Source: JARYLZ01 sp964388275
Lineage (GTDB): Bacteria; Bacteroidota; Ignavibacteria; SZUA-365
DNA: 64,000 nt
Direction: 5' to 3'
Assembly (NCBI GenBank): GCA_964388275.1
Contig: CAYLZD010000018.1
Location: 14,532 to 78,531, forward strand
The notes beneath the pieces are model-generated. The model searched no databases. It was not told the origin of the DNA and worked only from the letters and a program-made list of their open reading frames with translations. The position numbers and the translations under genes are program-made. Shown piece after piece: positions 52,760 to 61,304 of the stretch; the first letter of the stretch is position 1, and every line of letters begins with the position of its first letter.

Positions 52760-53853
52760 GTGTTATCTCCGAGTAGCTCGTGTGGCTTCACATCGTGAAT
52801 GATGCAAGCCCTCCCTGGTTCGATCGGTATGACAACTCTCAAGTCGCCGTCGCGGACGAGCGCCACAGCCTGTAATTCGTCCAGGATCCGCTCAGGTGAA
52901 CAGCCACCGGGTATCTGAGTTGGTAGAGAGAAACCTATTAGTAGTGCCTCAATCCGGTTAGCAAGATCCACGCTACAAAGCCCTCTTTCCACACCTAGAC
53001 GGCTGGCCCTGGCCAAACCGATAGCTACGGCTTCGCCGTGAAGGAGAGCGTAGTCCGAGGCGGCTTCGACGGCATGACCCAAAGCGTGGCCCAGGTTCAG
53101 TACCCGGTCGAGGTTTCGTTCGAGGATGTCAGGGACCACTAAACGCATCTTGATGCTTATGGCATCTTGTAGAATCTTTGTGACAAACTGGCGGTCACGG
53201 CATTGGATCTTATGCCAGTTTAGTTCAAGGTTGGAAAACATAATGCCCTGATCCTCAGCGAGCAGCGCTACCTTGACAACCTCGGCGAAACCGGACAGGT
53301 ACTGGCGATCCTCTAACGTCTCTAGTAGGTTGATATCTATGTGAACGAACCGAGGGGGGTAGAACCCGCCGAGGAGATTTTTTGTACCATTCGGACCATT
53401 CAGCGCAACTTTTGAACCTATAGCTGCATCGGCCATGCCCAACAGAGTAGTTGGGATTAGGCCATATCTCACGCCGCGCATGTAAAGCATCGATGTCGAA
53501 CCAACTAAATCACAGATTGCACCTCCACCCACACCTATTATTAGGCTCGACCGACGGGAGACCTGCATGTCACGCAACTGCGCGAAAATATTCGAGGCAA
53601 CCGAAAGGGACTTAGCATTCTCTCCGATAGGGACCTCGATTATGTCCCCCTCGACAGGTAGACGAGGAACGATGTGCCGTGTGTTCACATCGACAACGAT
53701 GATGTTTTTACCTTCGCGACAGCGTCGCTTCATGAGAGCGGGTGCGGACTCTAGAGCACCGAAGTTAATGGGATGATAAAATGACGGTATCTGCGCTTTG
53801 AAGCACTGACTCGGCACCGTCTCGTGTTCGAAAGTTAGGACAGTGTCTTCCAT
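52756..53853 (-). CDS. Sugar-phosphate cyclase of the dehydroquinate-synthase superfamily
   Basis: 365 residues from ATG 53853 (AGGAAGTCATT before it; the frame runs open to 53973 but that extension looks non-coding). The NAD-binding block is IIGVGGGAICDLVGSTSMLY. The metal ligands are E191 in FAEVVK, H256 in NLGHALGH and H272 in LHGEAVAIG. The segment GTKNLLGGFYPP differs from the KNMIGAFYQP of AroB and is closer to the KNLLGxFYPP of 2-epi-5-epi-valiolone and related cyclases. It therefore probably makes a carbocycle for a specialised product rather than chorismate, though the exact reaction cannot be told. First gene of the leftward operon. Confidence 0.85.
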   Translation of the reverse strand: MEDTVLTFEHETVPSQCFKAQIPSFYHPINFGALESAPALMKRRCREGKNIIVVDVNTRHIVPRLPVEGDIIEVPIGENAKSLSVASNIFAQLRDMQVSRRSSLIIGVGGGAICDLVGSTSMLYMRGVRYGLIPTTLLGMADAAIGSKVALNGPNGTKNLLGGFYPPRFVHIDINLLETLEDRQYLSGFAEVVKVALLAEDQGIMFSNLELNWHKIQCRDRQFVTKILQDAISIKMRLVVPDILERNLDRVLNLGHALGHAVEAASDYALLHGEAVAIGLARASRLGVERGLCSVDLANRIEALLIGFSLPTQIPGGCSPERILDELQAVALVRDGDLRVVIPIEPGRACIIHDVKPHELLGDNT

Positions 53854-53972
53854 AATGACTTCCTGATTATTAAGTTCCAACCGAGTAGACGCAAAGTTCG
53901 TGCCAGCCACAGGTGCGTCATTGAATCGGAATTTGCGACATTTCCACCATAGCCCTCTTCCAGCGGATACCA

Positions 53973-54122
53973 CTAATCCAAAAGTGCGTCCAGTGGAAAC
54001 GACGAAGCTGTTTCAGAGGCCTTTTGGAAGGTCAACGCTTGCAACGCTATTCCCGGAGGTCCTTGAGTCCTGCGGCAGGATGGAAGTTCGGTTGACGGGC
54101 CTTTCGCGATCCACCCATTCAT
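53973..54122 (-). CDS. Possible 49-codon ORF upstream of the cyclase
   Basis: Reads MNGWIAKGPSTELPSCRRTQ and on to a stop at 53973-53975. No Shine-Dalgarno precedes it, and an ORF this short can arise by chance. It is listed because it precedes an operon with radical-SAM genes, where a precursor peptide would be expected; its sequence has no obvious leader/core pattern. Confidence 0.15.
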   Translation of the reverse strand: MNGWIAKGPSTELPSCRRTQGPPGIALQALTFQKASETASSFPLDALLD

Positions 54123-54471
54123 AATTAATTAGTGACGTTTTCCCACGTAGAACGCCGATCAGACTCTACTGCGTCGTCCGGCTCGCTATATACGAACGAG
54201 TTCTGATCACCGGCCAGCGGTCGGAGAGTTGCACAGCCAGAGCTTCCCGCCTGCGGCGAGCTTCGGCGTGCAGGCCTGACTACGGTCGTTCCGACGTTCG
54301 TCCGGCTTGCTTGAGTGTATTGAAAACGGGTCCTGCCATTTCCCTGCCCGGTTCCGTCACACCCCGTCACGATTCGCAGTACGCTACCATTTTCAGAGAT
54401 CAGAGGCTCCCGGTGTAGGTGAAGCAGAATCCGGGATTCTGTCGAGGAATATCACGTAATTCCAACAAATA

Positions 54472-54491
54472 AGGCTCACCGCAGTGAGCCT
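54472..54491 (-). terminator. Hairpin, probable terminator
   Basis: AGGCTCAC, loop CGCA, GTGAGCCT: a perfect 8-bp stem. Read leftward it is followed by TATTTGTTGG, read rightward by CTTCTT. On the minus strand it directly follows the tRNA-3'-like sequence, the position of a tRNA terminator. Confidence 0.6.
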
Positions 54492-54498
54492 CTTCTTG

Positions 54499-54540
54499 CG
54501 CGCCCTCAGGGACTCGAATCCCGAACCTTCTGAACCTTAA
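54499..54540 (-). other. tRNA 3'-end-like sequence (possible attachment-site remnant)
   Basis: On the minus strand, GGTTCGGGATTCGAGTCCCT followed by GAGGGCGC reads like a T-arm and acceptor 3' half. The T-loop TTCGAGT is canonical, but the stem has a mismatch at the normally invariant 53-61 pair, there is no CCA and no 5' half. It is therefore not a functional tRNA and may be an integration-site scar. Confidence 0.4.
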
Positions 54541-54622
54541 CGCTGCGGACCTGAACCATCCCCACCCACTCCATAACCCTTCACTCTTAACTCTTTATCC
54601 TTCCCCCTTCCCCCAAAATTGA

Positions 54623-54654
54623 GTACCGCCACACATGAAAACGTGTGGCGGTAC
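54623..54654. repeat. Perfect 12-bp inverted repeat
   Basis: GTACCGCCACAC, an 8-nt loop (atgaaaac) and GTGTGGCGGTAC. Leftward it is followed by TCAATTTTGG, so weak leftward termination is possible. Otherwise it is an isolated hairpin upstream of the SBBP gene. Confidence 0.75.
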
Positions 54655-54799
54655 CTATTGAGAAGCGACTGAATAATCGCCTTCTTACACGAGCACATTT
54701 CCCGGCTGTAAGGAGAGTTCGCCGGCATGGCTGCGAAGCCGTTTGATCTCGTCTTTAAAATCATTCACGATATCCTCAAACAAACGCGGAGATTAGCCA

Positions 54800-57700
54800 A
54801 TGAAACGCCTGCTCGTTCTCTTCACTTTCATCGCCGCCCTCCCGGCTCTGGCAGGCATTCCCTCGCAGGAGGGATACGTCGCGCAGGCTGATCGGATTCG
54901 GGTTCCGGCGCTCGCGCCGATGGAAACGGCGTTCGTCCTGCCGTTTCCCGCGAGACGGCTACTCAATGTCGAGTCGTTTCTTCCGTCACCGGCGGCCAAA
55001 ACCGCTTCCGCCGACCGTCGGGCCGGGAAGCTGCTCGAACAAACCAGCCTCCGCTTCACCGAGAACCGCGGGCAGATAGCCGACACCGAAGGCCACGTGC
55101 GCAACGACATACTCTTCATCGCCGACGCTCCCGGTGCAAGGCTGTACTTCCGCAGGGACGGCGTCAGTTATGTATTCACTAATCACCCCCTCTGTCCTGG
55201 CGGACATCTCCCCATCGTAGAGGGGGAGAAAGAGAGGGGGTTGTCAGGCGAGATTGAGACGAGATTGTCACGCATCGACATGACCCTCTCCAACGCCAAT
55301 CCCTTCGCCCGTATCCGCATGGAGGACGAACTGCCGGGCTACAGCAACTATTATCTCGCCCATTGCCCGCAGGGCATCGCGCGCGTTAAAAGCTACGCGA
55401 AGCTAGTGTACGAGAACGTGTATACCAATATCGACCTCGTTTTCAAATCCGCCGGCGGCAGGATGAAGTACGAATACCTTGTTCATCCCGGCGGCGATGT
55501 GTCCGACATCGCGATGCGCTACAGCGGGGCTGTGGACATGGACATCACGGGAGAAGGGGCGCTGGAGATTCATTATCCGCTGGGTCACATAGTCGAGGAG
55601 ACGCCGTACACATACCAGCGCGTTGATGATTTCGTGTATTCAGCATACACGCTGAACGAGGATGTTCTGTCCTTCGAGGTGGAAGGGTATGACCGTGCGC
55701 AGACGCTGGTCATCGATCCGTGGTCGACGTATTACGGGGGAAGCGAAAGCGACGAGGCATGCGGCATCGCGACGGATTATTTCGGGAATGTTTCTATTGC
55801 AGGATTTACGAGCAGCATGAATTTTCCGGTTTCAGGCGCCTACCAGGGTACCTATGCCGGCTCGCGGGATGCATTCGTCGTAAAACTCGATGCGAGCGGT
55901 TCACGGCTATGGTCGACGTATTACGGGGGAAACGAGAACGACCAGGGATATGGCGTTGCGGTTGACGGTAGCGGAAATGTGATCATGATAGGAAGCACAC
56001 CGGGCTCAAATTTTCCCGTTACTGCAGGCGCATTTCAAACTGTATACGGAGGCGGAATGACCGACGCGTTTGTCGTGATGTTCGACGGTGGAGGCGCGCG
56101 TCTATGGGCAACGTACTGCGGCGGGAACGGTGATGACTACGGAAACCAGCTCACTGTTGATGGAACAGGCAGTATAATCTGTTCAGGCACAACGGGCAGC
56201 AGCAATTTTCCTGTCACTGCAGGCGCGTTCCAGACGGCAAAGGGACCGGGTACATACAACGATGCCTTCGTGATCAAATTCTCAGGGAGCGGAAGCCGCA
56301 TGTGGGCAACTTACTATGGCGGAAAAGGCGGTGAGACAGGAAGAGGAATCACAGTCGATGCTAACGACGACATTTTCTTCACTGGTGCTACGAACAGTAA
56401 AGATTTTCCGGTAAGCGCCGGTGCGTTCCAGCAGAATCTCTCCGGCGGAATTGATTCTTATCTCGTGAAACTGTCCTCAAGTGGAGGACGCCTGTGGGCT
56501 ACATACCTGGGAGGGAGCGCAGACGACTGGGCTAGATGCGTAGCTTGCGACGGCGCCGGGTATGTCATCCTCGCAGGCTATGTATCGAGTGCGAACATGC
56601 CCGTATCGCAAGGCGCAATACAGGCGTCTCTGGCGGGCGGCTCCGATTTCCACATTTCAAAATTCTCTTCCGCTGGCGCACTGCAATGGGCGACTTACTA
56701 TGGAGGGGCACAAAGTGAGCTTTTATATGGAGCTGCAACTGATGCTAACGGGAATGTGGTATTGGGCGGAGCCACGGCAAGCGCAAATTTCCCGGTCAGT
56801 GCCGGCGCGTTTCAGATCGCAAATCACGGAACGGTTGACGTCGCCGTTGTGAAACTCGACGCAAACGGAAACAGGTTGTGGGCAACATATATGGGCGGCA
56901 GTCAAGATGAGTACTGTCGCTGCCTCGCTTTGGACCAAAGCGTAAATGTTCTAATCTGCGGTTCGACCTATAGCACCGATTTCCCGATATACAATGCGTT
57001 TCAATCTGCTCCCGCAGGAGGTCAAGATGCATTTATGGCGCAACTGAATCCCAGCGGCCTGATCCCCGGCTACAACTCTCCACCGGTCGCCGTCGCCTCC
57101 GGATCACCATCACAGGGACCGGCGTCGCTGACCGTCAACTTCAGCCCGGCCGGATCCTACGATCCCGACGGGACCATCACAGCTTACGAATGGAATTTCG
57201 GCGACGGTTCGCCTGTGTCCGCTCTTCCGGATCCGGCGCACCTCTACGCGAATCCCGGCGTGTATAACGCCGTCCTTACGGTCACCGACAACAACAACGC
57301 GACCGGCAATGCCAACGTGCTGATAACCGTATCCGATCCCAACTCGTATGTGTACGTCTACAATCAGACGGTCACGCGTGTGAAGAGCGGCAACAAGTGG
57401 CGCGGCCGCGACGTGGTGACCATCTACAATGCCCAGAACCAAGCGGTTTCCGGTGCGGTAGTGACAGCGACGTACACCGGCCCGAACAGCGGGACGGTAA
57501 ACGGAACGACCGGCGCCAACGGGACAGTGACACTCGAAACCAGTCAGAAACAGAACCCGTCGGGTACCTGGTGCTTCACGGTTACGAACGTCCAGGCGAG
57601 CGGATATACGTTCAACTCCTCTATCGGCGTGATCACGGCCTGCGAGACGCCGAAGCTCTCCGCCTCGCCGCCGGGATCGATCGATGTGACGGTGACTCCG

Positions 57701-57934
57701 AATCCTTTCTCCGCCTCGACCATGATCACAGTCGAGAATGCGGATCCGGGTCCCGCGCTCCTGCGCGTATTCGACCTGTCGGGACGGGCGGTCTCGACGC
57801 TGATAAACGGGAAATTGAACGGGGGAATTCACACCGTCTCTTTCAGCGGAGAAGAACTTCCCGCCGGCGTGTACATCTGGCGCCTGGAAGCGCAAGGCGA
57901 GGTGCTTACCGGCAGCATGATGCTGATACGGTAG
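54800..57934 (+). CDS. Secreted SBBP beta-propeller protein with PKD domain and T9SS tail (paralogue 1)
   Basis: 1044 residues. A signal peptide (LLVLFTFIAALPALAG) is followed by the DUF7948-like N-terminal domain (RFTENRGQIADTEGHVRNDI, LVYENVYTNIDLVF) common to SBBP proteins. About eight SBBP repeats follow (VIDPWSTYYGGSESDEACGI, DASGSRLWSTYYGG and similar, with AGFTSSMNFPVS-type strands), then a PKD domain (YEWNFGDGSPVS), an Ig-like segment and a T9SS sorting domain (VTPNPFSASTMITVENA ... VFDLSGRAVSTL). It is probably a large surface or released protein of unknown ligand. A short palindromic element is translated within its N-terminal domain. Its paralogue is at 58237. Confidence 0.93.
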   Translation: MKRLLVLFTFIAALPALAGIPSQEGYVAQADRIRVPALAPMETAFVLPFPARRLLNVESFLPSPAAKTASADRRAGKLLEQTSLRFTENRGQIADTEGHVRNDILFIADAPGARLYFRRDGVSYVFTNHPLCPGGHLPIVEGEKERGLSGEIETRLSRIDMTLSNANPFARIRMEDELPGYSNYYLAHCPQGIARVKSYAKLVYENVYTNIDLVFKSAGGRMKYEYLVHPGGDVSDIAMRYSGAVDMDITGEGALEIHYPLGHIVEETPYTYQRVDDFVYSAYTLNEDVLSFEVEGYDRAQTLVIDPWSTYYGGSESDEACGIATDYFGNVSIAGFTSSMNFPVSGAYQGTYAGSRDAFVVKLDASGSRLWSTYYGGNENDQGYGVAVDGSGNVIMIGSTPGSNFPVTAGAFQTVYGGGMTDAFVVMFDGGGARLWATYCGGNGDDYGNQLTVDGTGSIICSGTTGSSNFPVTAGAFQTAKGPGTYNDAFVIKFSGSGSRMWATYYGGKGGETGRGITVDANDDIFFTGATNSKDFPVSAGAFQQNLSGGIDSYLVKLSSSGGRLWATYLGGSADDWARCVACDGAGYVILAGYVSSANMPVSQGAIQASLAGGSDFHISKFSSAGALQWATYYGGAQSELLYGAATDANGNVVLGGATASANFPVSAGAFQIANHGTVDVAVVKLDANGNRLWATYMGGSQDEYCRCLALDQSVNVLICGSTYSTDFPIYNAFQSAPAGGQDAFMAQLNPSGLIPGYNSPPVAVASGSPSQGPASLTVNFSPAGSYDPDGTITAYEWNFGDGSPVSALPDPAHLYANPGVYNAVLTVTDNNNATGNANVLITVSDPNSYVYVYNQTVTRVKSGNKWRGRDVVTIYNAQNQAVSGAVVTATYTGPNSGTVNGTTGANGTVTLETSQKQNPSGTWCFTVTNVQASGYTFNSSIGVITACETPKLSASPPGSIDVTVTPNPFSASTMITVENADPGPALLRVFDLSGRAVSTLINGKLNGGIHTVSFSGEELPAGVYIWRLEAQGEVLTGSMMLIR
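55184..55260 (+). repeat. Palindromic element translated in frame (paralogue 1)
   Basis: CACCCCCTCT...AGAGGGGGTTG arms enclose GTCCTGGCGGAC and CTCCCC/GGGGAG hairpins. It encodes HPLCPGGHLPIVEGEKERGL and interrupts the N-terminal domain between the strand SYVFT and the strand RIDMTL. The same element, in the same place, is found in the second SBBP gene. Confidence 0.8.
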
Positions 57935-58236
57935 AATGTATCTACCAGGGACAATTCCGTCGGCTCTGTCCATCTGCATCGCGTCGGGTGGATTTGTCCT
58001 GCATAACATTTACATTCGGATGCGGTTAACAGAAGTATTCTCTGAGCCATGACCTCACCCCCGACCCCTCTCCAAGGGAGAGGGGAGAACACCATTACTA
58101 TAATAAGAGAGTCACCCCTCCCCTTCGGGGAGGGGCCGGGCCTGCCCGCCGAAGTCCACCGAAGTCCGCCGAAGGCGAGGGAAGTGGACGCAGACGGGGG
58201 GAGAGGTCGAAGTCTGAATTAAACAGGAGATATCCA
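57935..58236. repeat. Intergenic region with hairpin repeats
   Basis: 302 bp between the SBBP paralogues. It contains ACCCCTCTCCAAGGGAGAGGGG (58058-58085 region) and CACCCCTCCCCTTCGGGGAGGGG (58111-58134 region), relatives of the hairpin parts of the other dispersed repeats, followed by a GAAGTCCACC/GAAGTCCGCC direct repeat. No gene is seen. Confidence 0.65.
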
Positions 58237-61194
58237 ATGAAGCTCGCTTATACGATCACGCTCATCGCCTTCACCTTCACCTTCACCTTCACCTTCACCT
58301 CCACGACCGCACACGACTGGAGCGGTTCCGCAATTCAAAGCGGCAACCGGGAACGGCCGGAATTGAGTCCCGCAGCGGCCGACATGACCCGCATCGCAGC
58401 GCCATATTCGTGCCAGAGGTCATCGCCGAATCTGCTCCGCCTCATTATCCCGGCATCCCTTCCCTCTTCTCTTTTCCCTCTTCACTCTATACCCTTTACT
58501 CTTCACCCTTCTCCAGCACATCCGCATCCCACCGCCTCGACGCCTCAAGCATCCGCCATACGCTTCCAGCAAAACCTCGGCCAGATAGCCGACACCGAGG
58601 GCAGGGTGCGATGGGACATCGCCTTCACCGCCGAGGCGAACGGCGCGCGGCTGTATTTCCGGAACGATGGGATAAGTTATGTGTTCACGGTGGCAAATAC
58701 CGGCTTCGAAGATCCCCTCTGTCCCAACGGACATCTCCCCCTCGTAGAGGGGGAGATAAAGAGGGGGTGGTCAGGGGAGATAAAGAGGGAGTGCTTCCGC
58801 CTCGACATGACTTTTACCGGCTGCAACCCGTTCCCACGCATACGCGCCGACGGAGAACTACCCGGATATGTCAATTACTATCTGCCCCACTGTACGGACG
58901 GCATTACCGGAGTCAGGGAGTACAGCCGGATAATCTACGAGAACATTTACGACAACATCGATCTCGAATATTTCTCCAAGGACGGCCGCATGAAGTACAA
59001 CTTCGTAGTGAGGCCGGGAGGACGGGTGGATGACATTATCATGCGATACGATCACGGCGGGGACCTATCATTGACGGGCGGCGGCGGACTCCTTGTGACT
59101 ACTCCACTTGGCAGCACTGAGGAGGAGGCGCCGTACGCGTATACATTGGATGAAAGCGATGTCGTCAGTTCCGGCTTTACACTCGTAAAGGATGTCGTAT
59201 CGTTCCATGTTGAGGAGTATGATCATACAAAGACTCTGGTCATTGATCCCTGGGCGACGTACTGCGGTGGAAGCGGGATGGAAGATTTTTGCGGGATCGC
59301 AACCGACGGCAGCGGCAACGTGTATATCTCCGGAATGACGATGAGTTCGAACTTTCCCGCTCACGGAGGAGTGTTCCAACTCGCGTCCGGCGGATACGTT
59401 GACGCCTTCGTGGTGAAATACGACACAGGCGGCTCAAAGCTCTGGGCGACATATTTCGGAGGGTCGTCGGAAGACACAGGAAGAGGCATATCGGTAGACG
59501 GGATGGGCAACGTGCTCCTGTCCGGGGTTACAAACAGTTTAAATTTCCCCTGCACTACACCCGCATACCAGCAATCCAATCACGGAGGCCACGATGGATT
59601 CCTGGTCAAGCTCAGCGGTTACGGTACCCGCGTATGGGCGACATATTGCGGCGGCAGCGCCAACGACTTCTTTCAGGAAATCGAAGCGGATGCGAACGGG
59701 AACGTGGTTGCTTCTGGATATACCTTCAGTGGCGATTTCCCCGTTACACCAGGCGCAATCCAGACTGTTTATCACGGTTCAATAGACGCCGTCGTGGTAA
59801 AATTTGATGGCAACGGAAATATGATCTGGTCCACATACCTGGGCGGCAGCACCAACGACCAGTGTAGGGGAATAACGGTCTCAGGATCGGATGTATATGT
59901 TGCAGGAGATACTACGAGCTCCGATTTCCTTGTCACCCCGGGAGCATTTCAAATAACATACGGGGGCGGCCAGGATGCTTTCATTGCGAAAATTTCCGGA
60001 AGCGGCGGGCTCTCTTGGTCGACATATTGCGGAGGCAGCGGTCAGGAACAAGCCGGCGGCAACTATTATTCGGATCCACTGGCCGCGGATGGGAACGGGG
60101 ATGTGGTCCTGGTCGGATCCACCGCCAGCGCGAATTTCCCGGTGTCTGGCGGTGCGTATCAAGGCAGCTTGAACGGTGGAATGGATGGCTTCATTGCAAA
60201 ATTCAGCGGGAGCGGTTCCCGGCTGTGGGCGACCTATTACGGTGGCTCCGGAAGCACCGAGTTGTTTAACGGCGCGGCATGCGATGGCAACGGAAATGTA
60301 CTGGCTGTCGGCTCGACCCCTGCTAGCGACTTTCCGGTCACTACGGGAGTTGTACAACCTTCGTATGGGGGAGGAGGCTCGTTTGCGGGCGACGCGGTTA
60401 TAGTAAAATTTTCCAGCGGCGGTGCGCGTATTTGGGCCTCTTTCTACGGCGGTAGCGACAGGGACCAGGCGAACGGTGTCACGGTTGATCCGGCGGGAAA
60501 TGTCATCTTCTGTGGATGGACGACGAGCACGAATTTCCCGACGTACGCGCCCGCCCAGGCAACGTACGCAGGCGGCCAGGACGTCTTCGCTGTGCAACTA
60601 CTCGCGAATGGAACACTCCCGGTGGAATTTTCAATACTCTCGGCGAAGCTCTTCGATTCACAAGTCCATTTGCACTGGCACACGGAATCGGAAACTTCCA
60701 ACCTCGGTTTCGAAGTGCAGCGTTCCCTCTCGGGGGGGGACGGCGATTGGGAAGTGCGCGGCTTTGTCCCCGGCTCGTGGAACAGCGCTTCCTCAAGTGA
60801 ATATTCCTTCATAGACGAAGCGCCGCAGGATTGTCCCGAACGAAGGATCTTCTACCGCCTCAAACAGATCGACTTCGATGGGTCTTTCAGTTACTCGCCT
60901 GTCGTGGAACTGTCGCCTTTCTTCGGCCAGCGCGATCTTGAAATACTCTCCGTCTCACCGCAGCCTGCAATAGGGGATGCCGTAATCCGTTTTTCTATGA
61001 AGGAAAGCGAGACTGTGTCGCTTTCTCTGCATGACGCACTCGGACGCATGGTCGCTGTTTTACGTCCGCCCGCGGAATTCGGCACCGGGACACATGCGGT
61101 GGCCCTGCGGCTGGGGGGCATTCCGCCGGGCGCGTATTTCCTGCATCTGCGCGGGGAGCGGGGAAGCGCGGTGAGGAAGGTGGCGGTGCGATGA
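58237..61194 (+). CDS. Secreted SBBP beta-propeller protein (paralogue 2)
   Basis: 985 residues, paralogous to 54800-57934 in its N-terminal domain (RFQQNLGQIADTEGRVRWDI, IIYENIYDNIDLEY) and SBBP repeats (VIDPWATYCGGSGMEDFCGI, ISGMTMSSNFPAHGG). The PKD part is absent; instead the C-terminus has the segment LPVEFSILSAKLFDSQVHLH found before many T9SS tails, then SPQPAIGDAVIRFSMKES ... LHDALGRMVAVL, a sorting domain. The signal peptide is unusual (see the hexamer repeat). A Ser/Pro/Leu-rich stretch at about 70-105 seems to be translated simple sequence. ACAGGAGATATCC precedes the ATG. Confidence 0.9.
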   Translation: MKLAYTITLIAFTFTFTFTFTSTTAHDWSGSAIQSGNRERPELSPAAADMTRIAAPYSCQRSSPNLLRLIIPASLPSSLFPLHSIPFTLHPSPAHPHPTASTPQASAIRFQQNLGQIADTEGRVRWDIAFTAEANGARLYFRNDGISYVFTVANTGFEDPLCPNGHLPLVEGEIKRGWSGEIKRECFRLDMTFTGCNPFPRIRADGELPGYVNYYLPHCTDGITGVREYSRIIYENIYDNIDLEYFSKDGRMKYNFVVRPGGRVDDIIMRYDHGGDLSLTGGGGLLVTTPLGSTEEEAPYAYTLDESDVVSSGFTLVKDVVSFHVEEYDHTKTLVIDPWATYCGGSGMEDFCGIATDGSGNVYISGMTMSSNFPAHGGVFQLASGGYVDAFVVKYDTGGSKLWATYFGGSSEDTGRGISVDGMGNVLLSGVTNSLNFPCTTPAYQQSNHGGHDGFLVKLSGYGTRVWATYCGGSANDFFQEIEADANGNVVASGYTFSGDFPVTPGAIQTVYHGSIDAVVVKFDGNGNMIWSTYLGGSTNDQCRGITVSGSDVYVAGDTTSSDFLVTPGAFQITYGGGQDAFIAKISGSGGLSWSTYCGGSGQEQAGGNYYSDPLAADGNGDVVLVGSTASANFPVSGGAYQGSLNGGMDGFIAKFSGSGSRLWATYYGGSGSTELFNGAACDGNGNVLAVGSTPASDFPVTTGVVQPSYGGGGSFAGDAVIVKFSSGGARIWASFYGGSDRDQANGVTVDPAGNVIFCGWTTSTNFPTYAPAQATYAGGQDVFAVQLLANGTLPVEFSILSAKLFDSQVHLHWHTESETSNLGFEVQRSLSGGDGDWEVRGFVPGSWNSASSSEYSFIDEAPQDCPERRIFYRLKQIDFDGSFSYSPVVELSPFFGQRDLEILSVSPQPAIGDAVIRFSMKESETVSLSLHDALGRMVAVLRPPAEFGTGTHAVALRLGGIPPGAYFLHLRGERGSAVRKVAVR
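58270..58299 (+). repeat. TTCACC hexamer repeat in a signal peptide, five copies
   Basis: Five exact TTCACC units encode alternating Phe-Thr in the hydrophobic core of the signal peptide. Loss or gain of units keeps frame but changes the length of the core by two residues each. Confidence 0.95.
58711..58790 (+). repeat. Palindromic element translated in frame (paralogue 2)
   Basis: GATCCCCTCT, GTCCCAACGGAC, CTCCCCCTCGTAGAGGGGGAG and GAGGGGGTGG, the same layout as 55184-55260 with about 80 percent identity by eye. It encodes DPLCPNGHLPLVEGEIKRGW at the homologous place, followed by a duplicated GGGGAGATAAAGAGG half. Confidence 0.8.
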
Positions 61195-61304
61195 AAGCGC
61201 GCCTGTGTCCTGCGAAGAGACTCCTTCTCTCTTCCCTCTTCTCTCTTCCCCCCGAATATTCGGAGCGTGAAGAATAACAACCTCAAACCACCAGGAGCCC
61301 AGAC

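Larger units (their letters stand above)
54123..54799. other. Island right border, intergenic
   Basis: About 680 bp between divergent genes. It holds the hairpins at 54472 and 54623 and the tRNA-3'-like sequence at 54499, described separately. The part at 54123-54460 shows no coding signal. Promoters for the leftward cyclase operon and the rightward SBBP gene should lie here, but no clear consensus was found. Confidence 0.6.

Noticed and set aside
52756..53853. Housekeeping aroB
   Set aside because: It lies in a specialised operon with no other shikimate genes, and its substrate-loop sequence departs from AroB; kept as a general sugar-phosphate cyclase.
53853..53973. 40-residue N-terminal extension of the cyclase from GTG 53973
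   Set aside because: The extension has non-coding composition, and ATG 53853 has a proper AGGAAG site and family-like N-terminus.
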